Shown piece after piece: positions 52,953 to 64,000 of a stretch of 64,000 bases of DNA. The notes under the pieces are model-generated. The model did no database searches, was not told the DNA's origin, and worked only from the letters and a program-made list of their open reading frames with translations. The DNA lies in contig NC_051094.1 in assembly GCF_901709675.1 (NCBI RefSeq), positions 2,396,501 through 2,460,500 on the forward strand. The letters run 5' to 3'. Position numbers and translations under genes: made by a program. The stretch's first letter is position 1. Each line of letters begins with the position of its first letter. Source of the DNA: Syngnathus acus. Taxonomy: Eukaryota > Chordata > Actinopteri > Syngnathiformes > Syngnathidae.

Positions 52953-55017
52953 CTAAAAAGTGAAGCATGGAGAGCCTCTGTCACCAAAATGCACACAGTT
53001 ATAAGTGCTAAGTTGTCTTTTATTTTACATTCTTCCAAATGTTTGCCCTGTATTGGTGATAAGTGAACAAAAAAGTGTTACTATTTTCCAACTACTTCTG
53101 TCAAATGAGAGAAGGAGGCCACGGAGAAAAACTAAAATGATCAATATGCAACCCCACTGGGTTGTCAACATCCCATGATCAGAGCAGGTGGGAGCTTTGG
53201 TTCTTTGGAGACCTTCAGCCTGCCAGCAAACTGACAGATCTCTCGTTTTTTTTTTCAAGCACCAGAGAAAGAACTCATTATCAGTGTAAGAGTGGGATGA
53301 AGCTAATGCCAACTGAGACACAGGTGGCACCGTCACACACCTGCTCGGGCAGGACATTTTGACCCGCTCGCATTGTTTAGCCTGCTTTGGAATGGTCCAA
53401 GCTCTTAACATATGGCGGGGACAGGTGCAGCAGAGGCCATGTAAGTAAAAAGCATCTGTGTTGGCTTCTCTCTGCCCCTCTAATGATGCTTGGATGACAT
53501 CAGAGGTGCTCATGACTCTTGCAGTGGCTTCCAGTGGGATAGATTTCACAAAGCCCCCGAATGCTGGCAGCTTTGTTTGGATTTTCTTTCCCAACCCAAT
53601 AACGGACAATGAAATGTCATCCTGGATAATCACGGGAATACACGTGAAATACTTATGCAGGCAGAGCTGGCAATTAAGCGTCTTTTGCTGCAGTTTGTTA
53701 ACGACATCTCAACAACATGCAATATTCGATGCCTGCCTACGGCGTTAAGGGCTACGACATAAGACGAGCGGGTTTGCAGGATACTTCAAACGGCCAAGGA
53801 TTGTTGTAATTAAAGCAGACACGCAATTCATTATTATGCCCATAAATGTTTTCTTGATTTCCCTTTGTGCAGAATAAACTGGCACAATTGCGACGTTTGC
53901 TTCTGGCTCACAGAAATATGCTGTGAAGAACACGATTATGTACACAAGTGGATTTGAAGGTTTTATCCTGTTGCCCTCAAGGGACCTTGGGACAAGGGCA
54001 GCGAAGAGAGGAATGTTGATAGAGCTGAGAAACAAATCTCAGCTGGAATTGATTGACAAATACGCATTCTGACCTGGCCAGTTTAAAGGCGAGCGCAGTA
54101 ATCGAACCAGCCGAAGAAATGTAATGTTCTTATTTTGTCAAGTGAGTTGGTTTCAGTTCATAAAGTAGCAACAGTGGTGTGTTTTGCTCTCTGTTTCTGT
54201 CTGTAGTTGTTAAGTGTAATTTACAATTGTGATATATAAGAAGGAAATGCACGGTCAGCAGCTAGAGAAGTCGATGAATGCACACTGCTCTAAAAGGTTC
54301 TCATGGAACGAAACATTAAAACTGAAAATCTTACACTGTGGAATGTATTTAGAAAAAAAATAATGCAAATCAAAAACCTGAATACAGAATCATCATGTGT
54401 CCTAGCCGAATGGACCGTGACCTTCATCTTTGACTTTTTGTGTCCATGAATTTATGCAGCGTCCGTTCAGCACAGGGCAACTTTGCGAGAAGGTGCAAGC
54501 GGGCAATCAGTCAGCGCTTGTGTTGCTGGGCTGAGAGCCACAAATATTTTATGAGTATACTGCATTAAAGTTGCAGCACAGTGTGCCAATGTTGCTCAAA
54601 GAGTAGTTGACTGTGATCAATGTTCGAAAAAGACCGAAAAAAAAGGAGGCGAAGTATTCACAGAGAAATCAAAGAAAGTAAAGTTCAGCAGTGCCCATCA
54701 CCAGAAGAACACGATATCCATGATGAAACAAGATGCTGTCGGCTCAAACTGGGTCATACTTGTGTGTTCAGAACAGATTGTTGGGCTTGAGTGATCTCCC
54801 ATCATAGTTTCTAGACGCGTACTAGGCCACATGTGCCATTATAATCGATCCATTTATAAGCAAAAAGACTTCATTTAGGTTGTCACAAACACAAATGTAG
54901 ACATTTGTAAGCAATATTGTTCGTGTCATTTCTCACCATAACATTGTTCACTTATCGCAGGTTCAGTGCAACACAGATTTCTTTTTATTTACATTTTATA
55001 TTTTATATTTTTATTTA

Positions 55018-55020
55018 TTT

Positions 55021-55055
<35 letters not shown>

Positions 55056-55082
55056 ACATACATATATATATATATATATATA
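55018..55082. repeat. (AT)n microsatellite
   Basis: Compound TA repeats immediately left of a TA-flanked MITE. A second TA run (55,366-55,387) lies on its right side. Confidence 0.9.
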
Positions 55083-55133
55083 AAATAATAAATCTATACA
55101 TATTTCTTTATATATTTTTAAAATTTATATATA

Positions 55134-55367
55134 CCGTATTTTCCGCACTATAAGGCGCACCGGATTATAAGGCGCACCTACAATGAATGGCCCATTTTAA
55201 AACTTTGTCCATATAAAAGATATATACATTTGGCCCGCGGGCCGGACTTTGGACACGCCTGGTGTAGTGGCTCAATATTGGTCCATATATAAGGCGCACC
55301 TGATTATAAGGCGGCTTTTGAGAAAATCGGAGGTTTTTAGGTGCGCCTTATAGTGCGGAAAATACGG
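55134..55367. mobile_element. TA-flanked MITE carrying the same hAT-like fragment
   Basis: Inverted ends CCGTATTTTCCGCACTATAA and TTATAGTGCGGAAAATACGG, flanked by TA inside an AT microsatellite. The interior includes TTTGGCCCGCGGGCCGGAC and TTTGGACACGCCTGG, the reverse complement of the insert in the copy at 40,172. Confidence 0.87.
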
Positions 55368-55446
55368 TATATATATATATATATATTTTTTATTTCTCAA
55401 CTGCACTTTGTTTGCTAAGTGAATAGTCCCCGCTAGTGACAACAAA

Positions 55447-55599
55447 TTGTAACCCAAACATATTTTTGTTCAGTGCATTATTAACAAAATGGCTGACAAA
55501 ACAAAAGAGCAATAGTGCCCGTGAGTTAGAACAATTTGTAACCCAAACATATTTTTATTCGGTGCATTATTAACAAAATAGCTGACAAAACAAAAGCGC
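55447..55599. repeat. Tandem duplication, 89-bp period
   Basis: TTGTAACCCAAACATATTTT starts at 55,447 and again at 55,536. The two 64-base blocks that follow, ending in CAAAAG(A/C)GC, differ at only a few positions (for example GTTCAG against ATTCGG). The second unit is incomplete, giving about 1.7 copies. Confidence 0.85.
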
Positions 55600-58166
55600 T
55601 ATTATGATTGCTTGAAGTCCTGAGCATTAGCATTACCTTCACTCAGAATCAACTTCCTCTGACCTTTTTATTGTCAATGAGGGTTCTCCAACCGCCTCTC
55701 AGGCTGACCTCGGTCACTCAGTATGAAAATAATAATAATAATAAGCATTACTGAAGTGCTTAACCTCTGTGTGCAGTAATTACTGCTATGCAAATCTATT
55801 TATCGCAACAGCACGACAGGTTTGGCCCCGCCAAGCGAAGCCCACTGAGCCGAAACCGATATGATGGAAAGCGGAAAAAAAAAAAAATTAAGCATTCCAG
55901 TAGCATATCAGGATGTAGCTTTGCGAAAGGGAAAAGATCAAGCGTGCCGGATAAGGATGAGCCAAAGTCCTTATCTGCAAAGGGTGGAGAAGTGAAGATA
56001 TTCACACTTGTATTCTGAACCCAGTTATATTTCATTTCATACAATTATGCCCAAGCGTTTGCCTGCAGTTACATTCATTGGAAAATCCATGCCTGCGTTA
56101 ATGGAATTATAATGATGTAGTGTAGCTGAGGCACCTCATCAAATGGAATTGATTTAAGTTTCTTTTTCGCCTGCGGCCCTTCTAGCCCAAGGGCTCGGTC
56201 TGTGTTTTTTTGGGTCTCTGCTAGTTCATAGTTGAAGGCATAGACGCAATGTGTGTGTTTGTGTGTTACAATGTAGCCGTTTGAGCGAGTCGTCGATGTT
56301 TTGGTTTACAGTGACGAAACGGGTCTGTAATCACATATGTCAATGAAAAACGTAATGACTTATGAATGACTTTCAGTTTACAGCGTGTGTTACGAAAGAA
56401 CTGAAGCAAAATGTTTGTGATAAATTGTTTGCCCGTTAACATTGATCCGCCCTTCATAAGGGACAACAAATTAACGCCTCTCCTAAAATAGACACCTTGT
56501 TTTTTCCCAACCCAATTAGCTGTAATTACCTAACCTATAGCAATTTGGTTAGCACAGCAGAAAGTTGAATGAGCTCAGTAAGAAAAAGTGACATCATAGC
56601 TGCAGGAAAAAAATATAAGAAGAAAACAAGAAACACAAACGTCTAAAAATCCTGTCAGTTGAAACCAACTGCATTTATCAAATTGAGTTTTTGTTTCCTT
56701 ACTATTCTGTGAGCGTAGCACAAACAGACAAAAACAAACCATTTTAGAGAACCGGGGTTGAAAAATAAATAATGCAAATTATTAGAAGAAAAACAAAATA
56801 TGATAAAGAAAATGCTGTGTTTTTTGAAGCGAAGCTGGAATGGATTAATGGCATTTCCATTCATTTCATTGGGAAAAGATGATTTGAGATAGGAATGTTT
56901 TGAATTACCTACTGAACAAATTAAACTCGTATTGCAAGGCACCACTCTATTAATAATAATAATAACCATTCAATTTATATAGCGCTTTTCAAAGATGCAT
57001 ATTAACACAGAGTGATCCAAAAAAGTGCATTGGGCTTTGCAATGTCAAACCATACAAGACAAATATGCTCCGGGAAACTTTATCCGTAACATGGATTGAA
57101 CTGAGATGGCAAATCAGACAGTTAACCGATTCGGAATGTGCGAACAGGTCGACGGCGAAGGAAAACCACCAGGAAGGTGATGTGAAGAATATGCTTGGAT
57201 GAACACATTTGCAAAAGGTCATTGAAGCAACTGCAATCAGCTGAAAGACGAACCTCACATGACAACAAACCTCCCTCTGAACGGATCCTACCAATTCCAG
57301 CAATGAGTAAAAATGTCTCAAGATTCCGGACCAGCCAACACTCGCATTTCCTGCATGCCTTGCAAACGCAAAAAGAACGCAGTGACATTTATTGGTCCTG
57401 ATGTTATTTGTATGCCATCTCTGACTTTGTCAGCTTTTATAAGCTCGCTCAGGCGAAACATTAAAGAAGCTCATTCTTTATTAATCCTCGCAATGACAAT
57501 TCAGCGCCTCCCAACACGCCGACTTTGCCACGTGAATTTGCACTATGTGAAAACACGCGGCTGACATTACCTTTTCAACATCCCTCACTCACTCAAGGGA
57601 AAGCTCATTTTTGACTTTGTCAGAGAAATATCATTAAAATAAGCACTTTACATGAATAATGTTTGAGAAACGTCCCCCTAATACGTATTCATAGGAGACT
57701 GCAGGTGAGCGACTTTATCTTGTTATCAGAGCGGCACTCTAAATTTTATCTGCAGGTACTTTGCCTTGTGTTCATATAAATTCATTCAAATGGAATTCAT
57801 TTGGGGTTAATGCCAAAGATTTTAGGCGACATTTTTAGATGGAGTCAAAGCGCTGACTCGGAGCAATTTTCACCACTTTGCAGCGGCCTTGGGAAAAGTT
57901 TGATAGTTTAACTTCTGCACTCACCCGGAGGAGGGATAAACAGGCCTGTCAGGTGTCACTGTGCTAATGTGCTTGACCACATTGACTGCAGTGTCTGACA
58001 AGTATTTGATCACATTTGAGGGAGTCTGAACTCATTTGCAACTGGGTGTACAAGGCTGCTGATTCACAGACGTGCACAACACCCCAAGGTACACTAGTAT
58101 ACAGGATATATAGGATTTTAGCAATTTAGAACAAGGCTGAGAGGTTAAATGAAACATTTGTATATA

Positions 58167-58535
58167 CCGTATTTTCCGCACTATAAGGCGCACCGGATTA
58201 TAAGGCGCACCTTCAATGAATGGCCCATTTTAAAACTTTGTCCATATATAAGGCGCACTGGATTATAAGGCGCATACTCAACGTTGCTCAAACGTTAATC
58301 CAATCACAATCTAGTAACACTTGAAATCGTGAAAACAATAACAATATATCAATAATTCAACGTTGCTCAAACGTTAATATCACACAACGCACAAAATAAA
58401 CACGTAAAGCTTACTTTAATAAGTTAGTCCTCATCCACAAATCCATATTGGTCCATATATAAGGCGCACCAGATTATAAGGCGCACTGAGAAGATTGGAG
58501 GTTTTTAGGTGCGCCTTATAGTGCGGAAAATACGG
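58167..58535. mobile_element. TA-flanked MITE, long form, inverted copy
   Basis: Inverted ends CCGTATTTTCCGCACTATAA and TTATAGTGCGGAAAATACGG flanked by TA. The interior, with CAACGTTGCTCAAACGTTAA twice and a segment around ACACGTAAAGCTTACTTTAA, is the reverse complement of the copy at 42,812. It is 369 bp against 372 bp. Confidence 0.87.
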
Positions 58536-58665
58536 TATATAGAATTTCTTTTTTATATATAAAAAAATATATATATAATTGTTTTATATATATATTTTTT
58601 TATTTCCATATATATACATTTTTAATTTTTAATTAAATATGCACATATATAGACATATACATACT
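58536..58665. repeat. AT-rich low-complexity tract
   Basis: TATA/TTTTA repeats directly right of the MITE, followed by a C11 run and a short CA repeat. Confidence 0.8.
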
Positions 58666-60161
58666 CCCCCCCCCCCCACACACACGCAACTTTGATGCTA
58701 CTTTTACTTTTCACGTTAGGGAATCATTTTATTGACAGACAACAAAGTGAGATGTTGGGCCATGCTCCATTTCATGGCATAATGATGGATTATGACTAAA
58801 TCAGGCTGCTCGAGTCGCGGAGGTGCACAATCAGCTAAATGTATGCCAACGGCTGACGTTATCTTACATATTTTTAACACCCTGTCCTGAATCGCAACCC
58901 GCACAAGTAGATTCCAACCCAGTACTTTCTCTAAGTGTGTGATGCAAATAAGGCAAACGACTTAATTGCCTCACTTGACTTTCATGTGCACGGAGAACAA
59001 GATCAAGTGACATTTTTTTCGTCCCCTCAAGTGTTGACCTATCTACAAACAAATGAAGAAATCTACGGGGACTTCATTACCCCAAAAAGAAAGTTTGGGA
59101 GATAAATTGGTTAAAGTCCAGACATGATGGTGACAGCATGGGGCAGAAACTGGAAAGCAATATCTGCAGCAACACCTCCTGCAATCTCATTTTCTGTGTC
59201 TGAAGCAATCACAGGCCACCAGAGCACAACTGCACCACAATTAAGCTGTCTGTGGTTTTTAATTAAAACTAAGAGGCATCACCCCTTTGAAACTTTGTTT
59301 GCCTTTCAGCCAGCGCAACTTATCATCTTGGTAATGCATACAAATATATTGTTTGAAAAATGATCACATTACCATTCCACTTTTCAAATTATACAGCCAG
59401 ACAAAGTCAGCCTTGTTTCCTCCCAAGCAGTTTGCCATCAAAACACTGCGACAATTAGGACAATCAACATAATGCAAGCATGAATTATTCATCAGTGTGA
59501 AGAAGGTTCGGTTGTACCCAATAGGCACAATCAATAAAGCGTGTGACGCCTTCACCAAAGTCCATTACAACTTCTAATGCATTTGAGAAGCTTCTGAACC
59601 AAAAAGCAATTTAATACTGATATCTCCTGGGAATGCTGAAGACAACTCGAGAGAAACAAATAAAACTAATCAACATGGCGGTGAGCTGACGCTAGCCTGT
59701 GGGCGACAAGCGTTTACTGTACAAAACGGCCGGCCTTGACATTTATTGACAACTTGGGCACCAGGGTCAGATTAGGGCTGCTTTGGGGGTTGGCACGTGA
59801 TAAAAAGATAAATTGAACTGAGGAAAATGATCAACATGAGAACCGTATAGATTTTGAGTGATGGCTATCCAGTACATGCATTGCAGTTATCAGTAATGTT
59901 GTGGTTCAAGCATTTGGTGACCCCTGTGGCGCGACCCTCGTTCACCTCACAGTTCAGTTTGTAAATAATTCATTTTCTTCCTCTGTGCCAGAACAACTTC
60001 ATCTATTAATGCCATCTCCACCGGATATAAATTATGTATCTGGGTTCAAAGTTTCTATTAAGACAATTTATTTTCTCTCACTATTCTACAGATTGCCATT
60101 TATACATTTGCTGTGGTTGTTTATTTTGAGAACACTGTTTATATGGATTTTCCACTGTGCA

Positions 60162-60651
60162 CACTGGCGGAGCTAGACGGGGGCCAGGGGGGCCAGGGGG
60201 CACTGACCCCCACCAGAAATATGTCACATTATCGACTCATTCTCCATAGGGAACATATAACGAATGTTTAGCGGAATTTTGGGGGGTTTCATGAGGACAT
60301 GGGGCACTCAAAATCTATATACTCCCACGGTCAACTAGTGGAAAAGTTCGAATATTAAAGTTACTATCAACATTGGTCTATTTTCCCTGACATTTTTAGC
60401 CTGAGGTTGGAGATTTGATCAAATTATGTGACTATAAATTATGGCAGCTTCGAGGTAAAAATTGGCTACTGTCGTATCTTTTTTATACAACGCGTAGAAA
60501 ATTAAAAAATGAGGGCGGTTAATGCATTTATGTCAATTTTATCAAATTAAAACAAATGTTTTTGTTATGCAGACTCCCTGAGATAGCCTTGCCCCCCCCC
60601 CATTCCGCCCCACTCCCACCCCAAAAATAAAAAAATCAATCTCCGCCAGTG
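60162..60651. mobile_element. 490-bp inverted-repeat element, hAT-like
   Basis: The ends CACTGGCGGAG and CTCCGCCAGTG are perfect 11-bp inverted repeats. The flanks actgtgca and actgtgac share the first six of eight bases, consistent with a worn 8-bp target-site duplication. GC-rich ends (GGGGGCCAGGGGGGCC on the left, CCCCCCCCC tracts on the right) enclose an AT-rich centre with no coding capacity. Confidence 0.7.
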
Positions 60652-61972
60652 ACTGTGACTTTCATTGTTAACGATTTCTCACAACTTTTCATTTTAAACT
60701 ACCATTTGCTTTCCAGAGGAATAATTCTGTTTTGAATCCGACTGCATAATTTTCCTCCTTTGAGGATAATGTTTTGAATTAATTAATTTTGGTGTTTGGC
60801 CTCGAGCCTGCTGTGGCCATTAGGAGCACAGTAGAATGGGCATCAAATGTAATTCATCTGGACTGACAGCAAATCTCCAAGATGACAAGGTGTGTGCAGG
60901 ATCCCGGACTTTATTGGCCAGGAGATGAATGGACACAGTGAGTAATTCAAAGTGAAAAATCATTCCCTGGAGAAATAGAGGCCCTGTTTTTCAACCACTG
61001 TGAAAAATTTTGATTAGAAAATGGAGCCGTTTTTCTTGCCGATCCTAATTTATACTTGGCAGTTAGACGACACGCTGTACCTTAACTGTGCAATCCAATC
61101 ATGTGGAACCGGTTTGATTTTTGAAGGTATAAAAATAACGATGATAGTTTCTTTACTTTCTCAATTCAGGCCCGTTTTGGTCGAGAACATTTTTATGTCT
61201 AAATCTTTATTGAGTGGCTTTTTGAGCATGATTGAATTCTTTTAAGGTTGGGGATGTAGATAAAATCATTTCTAGCAACACATTATATAAAAAAAATGCA
61301 ATTTGAATATTAATAAGTCTAAAATCAACAAAGGCCTCATGGGTTGATGACAAAGTCAATGAACCATTTCTGAGATTATTTTTATATTTTTAGATAGAAG
61401 AAACATTTGATTAATTTGACATCTTTTAACAATTTCCACATTTGAGCATATTGACAAATACGGTGACTGATTTAATTCTTTTTTTTCCCATTAAGGAACA
61501 ACGGCAATTGGTTTTTTCTTGTGATTATTTTGTGTCATTTTGGGAGTAGGTGTTCATCATGCTGAACTTAATTTCCTTTTAGCAGATAAGTTTGAGCTAT
61601 CTATGCATCTCAGCATGGAAATATCTCGTTTCAAAACAGGTGCTATCTAAACGCTTCCATCTTGTTATCGTGGCCTGTCCAGCATTTTCCATTTAAGTAA
61701 CAACTACGTTGTTGCTGAGGAGATACAGCCCAACTTTGTAATGGATGCACAAACCTTGTTCACTCATTTAATCAGTATGCCCGAGCCAATATTTGCTGCA
61801 GGCCACCATCAAGGTGGAAAATAAAACGGCTTGCAATAAAATGCATGCTTGGTGGAATTAGATTCATCACTGATGCCGTGGGAGGGAAAAACACAATTTA
61901 TATGACTGAATGATACCATAATTTTATTCAAATGCTTATTTGCACAAACAGGAATAGGGTTTAGACTTCAGA

Positions 61973-61991
61973 GGGGGGGGGGGGAGGGGGG
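61973..61991. repeat. Interrupted poly-G run
   Basis: G12 and G6 separated by one A, read directly. Confidence 0.85.
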
Positions 61992-63841
61992 AGTAATAGA
62001 CTATCTTTTGAATATGACATCATCGTTGCCGGCAGCTACGCTAATAATGGGAATCGTGGTCTCCGTCTTTTCCCATTTAGTTCAACGCGACAATTAATAA
62101 ACACAGGAGATGCTGTGTTCCCACTTGATTGGCCGACACTGCTTAAAGTTGTCAAACATCTTGGTTTCTGATGAACACACTAAGGAGGAACATGAAGGTG
62201 AACTCACAGGGAGACTTTGTTCTCTTACTGTCCGGCGAGACCAACCTTTGACTGACGCCATCACCTCGCCTTTTACTCAATTGTAGTCGAGCAAAATCGA
62301 CTCAAAAGCGGCGCAGCGTGTCAACTCTCTGTCTGCTGCGTTCATTTGCAAGATGCCCGAGGAAACACCTCTCCCTCGTCACCTGTCGTCTATCAGAGGC
62401 TTTGTGAAACGCAACCCGTCTAGTTCATGGGAAGTTCAGCCTCCTTTGGAATTACCGATACAGTCTTTTGTCTTTGCATTAATGATTCCGAGGTTCTCCA
62501 TAGATCTCTTGGGTGAGCGTCAGTGTACGTACATGGCCAACATTCATCCACAGTCTGCTCCACACAAACTTGAACAGCATTAGCAGTTTTGGAAAAATAA
62601 ATAAACAGCTCCATTTTTGTATATTATTTCATGCCTTTGAAAATAAATAAAAACTATTTTAGTGGACACATGATTTAGATATTTACAGCGCAAAAGCATG
62701 TCAACCCTCCGGCTAATGACTTCAACAAGAGTTAATTGGAGTCAGGAATCGGCTAACCTGCAGCCCGATCGATGCAACAATTGGAGGTGGTGGGTAAATT
62801 TGCCTCGTGGTAAAGAAATCAATTAGACATCGGTTTCGATTTTGATTTTTTTTTAAAAATTGGCCACTTGAATGTCCAATGTCGAGATATTTAACCAACA
62901 AAGTGCTGCTGAGTCGCTATGCTAACAGAGTCATTAATATTCTTACTATGCAGGAATCCAAAGTGGCCTTCACTTAATGAGGCGTGCATTTCAGTCTATA
63001 AAAGGAAAAGGTAACATCGTCACGCAGCCAAAATAACGTCGTCTTTCGAGACATTGGTGGCATCGCACCGTGTGAGCGAATTTTTGTTTTTCTTTCCACG
63101 AAGGCACAGAGGCTAACATTTCCTTTTACTTAAAGTGAATCTTTTATCTTGGTGCTGATGAAGGTTATATTTAGTACGTCAGTTGGGAACCCTTACACTT
63201 TAGAGAGCACTGTCAAGGTCAATGAAAAAAGAAAAACCAGCCAAGGTTGGTTGTTTTGTTTTTTTTGGCGGGTGGCGGGATTGCCTGTGGCACATTTCTC
63301 CATTCCAGTGAGAAGAAAGTGAAATAAAAAGTGTAACCTCTAACCCTGCTGGGATGCCAAGCTGTAAAATTGCAGGAAAGGCGATCTGATCAATGAGAAC
63401 GTCGGGGGCGGCGGTCCCGTCAATCACACCCGGGCAATTACACAGGGAGAAGGCGCTTTTCCCGAGAGGAACTCCACTTCAGTCACGAGCAAACCGGGAC
63501 CTTAGTGTTACTCCAACCGATACAGAGCAATCAAACACTTGATAAAAACACAGAGCAGCACGTTCATAAACTAGCCTGATGCCTAATTAAAAAGGCCCCA
63601 TTGGAAACAGTCCAGTAATTCGGCAAGCCTTAGAGATGATGATAGGACGCTCCAGGGTTTATGTCTGAAAAGAAAACCCTCATTATGGAGTTTTATACAA
63701 GGAATATTCACTCCCTAAATGCTCCTTACTGTTTAATTGACTCTGCAAGCCATGCGCAGTACGCCAAGTGTCAACAGCATTTAATTTCCTGTTTGCAAAA
63801 AAAATACTTTGCTTCTCACTTTTGAGTCACTGCTGCATTTC

Positions 63842-64000
63842 ATGTTTGTGTCTCACTTTGACACTTTGGTCGGGAGGGTGTCGCTGAAGCTTTTCACACA
63901 ATGGGATGTCATTTTCAGTCGACAGCAAATGGCTGAGTTGGAGGCTGAGATGGACGAAAACAGGCAGCTTTTACTTCTTACTTCTCCTTCCGCAAACACA
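63842..64000 (+). other. Open frame running off the right edge, possible exon
   Basis: From ATG at 63,842 the frame stays open for 53 codons to the window edge. Its middle reads RQQMAELEAEMDENRQLLLL, which has coiled-coil spacing (hydrophobic residues at heptad positions among Glu, Arg, Asn). A TTTTCAG acceptor-like word ends at 63,918, so an exon starting there is an alternative to the ATG. I do not recognise a family. A chance frame is the most likely explanation, but the composition is better than that of other intergenic frames here. Confidence 0.2.

Larger units (their letters stand above)
47401..63841. other. Gene-poor region upstream of cox7c
   Basis: I see no supported gene in these 16 kb. 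The longest open frame (202 codons, 53,025-53,633, - strand) shows no domain, no codon bias and no splice context. It holds a hAT-like MITE, two TA-flanked MITEs amid AT microsatellites, an 89-bp tandem duplication and a 490-bp inverted-repeat element. In human the next gene on this side (EDIL3) lies far away. Confidence 0.65.

Noticed and set aside
53025-53633. 202-codon open frame on the - strand
   Set aside because: The longest intergenic frame, but it has no recognisable domain, no codon bias and no splice or promoter context; it fits chance in 64 kb.

Overview
This window is vertebrate nuclear DNA, most likely from a ray-finned (percomorph) fish. It holds three intron-containing protein genes with vertebrate exon structures, short introns (many of 65-150 bp), long AT-rich gene-poor spacers, dinucleotide microsatellites, a tRNA-like SINE and several families of short inverted-repeat transposons. 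A member of the pipefish/seahorse group is possible, because the SINE and the TA-flanked MITE resemble repeats I associate with that group, but this is only an impression.

Layout. Bases 1 to about 14,400 are non-coding upstream sequence with a 150-bp CA microsatellite, a full SINE with target-site duplications, and stretches that look like conserved regulatory DNA. ccnh (cyclin H, + strand) runs 14,632-18,319 in nine coding exons. rasa1 (p120 RasGAP, - strand) runs 30,406-19,342 in 25 coding exons that splice in silico to an intact 1,040-residue protein. The two genes are convergent and their polyadenylation signals lie about 300 bp apart. About 15 kb of spacer follows, with three MITEs and one decayed hAT-like element. 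cox7c (cytochrome c oxidase subunit 7C, - strand, two coding exons plus a 3'UTR exon) lies at 47,225-46,598. From 47.4 kb to the right edge I see no confident gene, only further MITEs, AT-rich repeats and a 490-bp inverted-repeat element. A 53-codon frame is open at the right edge.

The order and relative orientation cox7c - rasa1 - ccnh (rasa1 and cox7c on one strand, ccnh convergent with rasa1) match human 5q14.3, which supports orthology. The genes do unrelated jobs (CDK-activating kinase/TFIIH, Ras signal termination, respiratory complex IV), so the arrangement is ancestral synteny and not a functional cluster.

The most notable single observation is in ccnh exon 7. The conserved reading frame is broken by two apparent one-base deletions, and an upstream GT donor exists that would bypass both breaks and keep the frame. 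The most notable repeat observation is a TA-flanked MITE family with five copies in three structural forms, one of which carries a captured hAT-like fragment in two separate copies. I found no evidence of a wholly new biological system.
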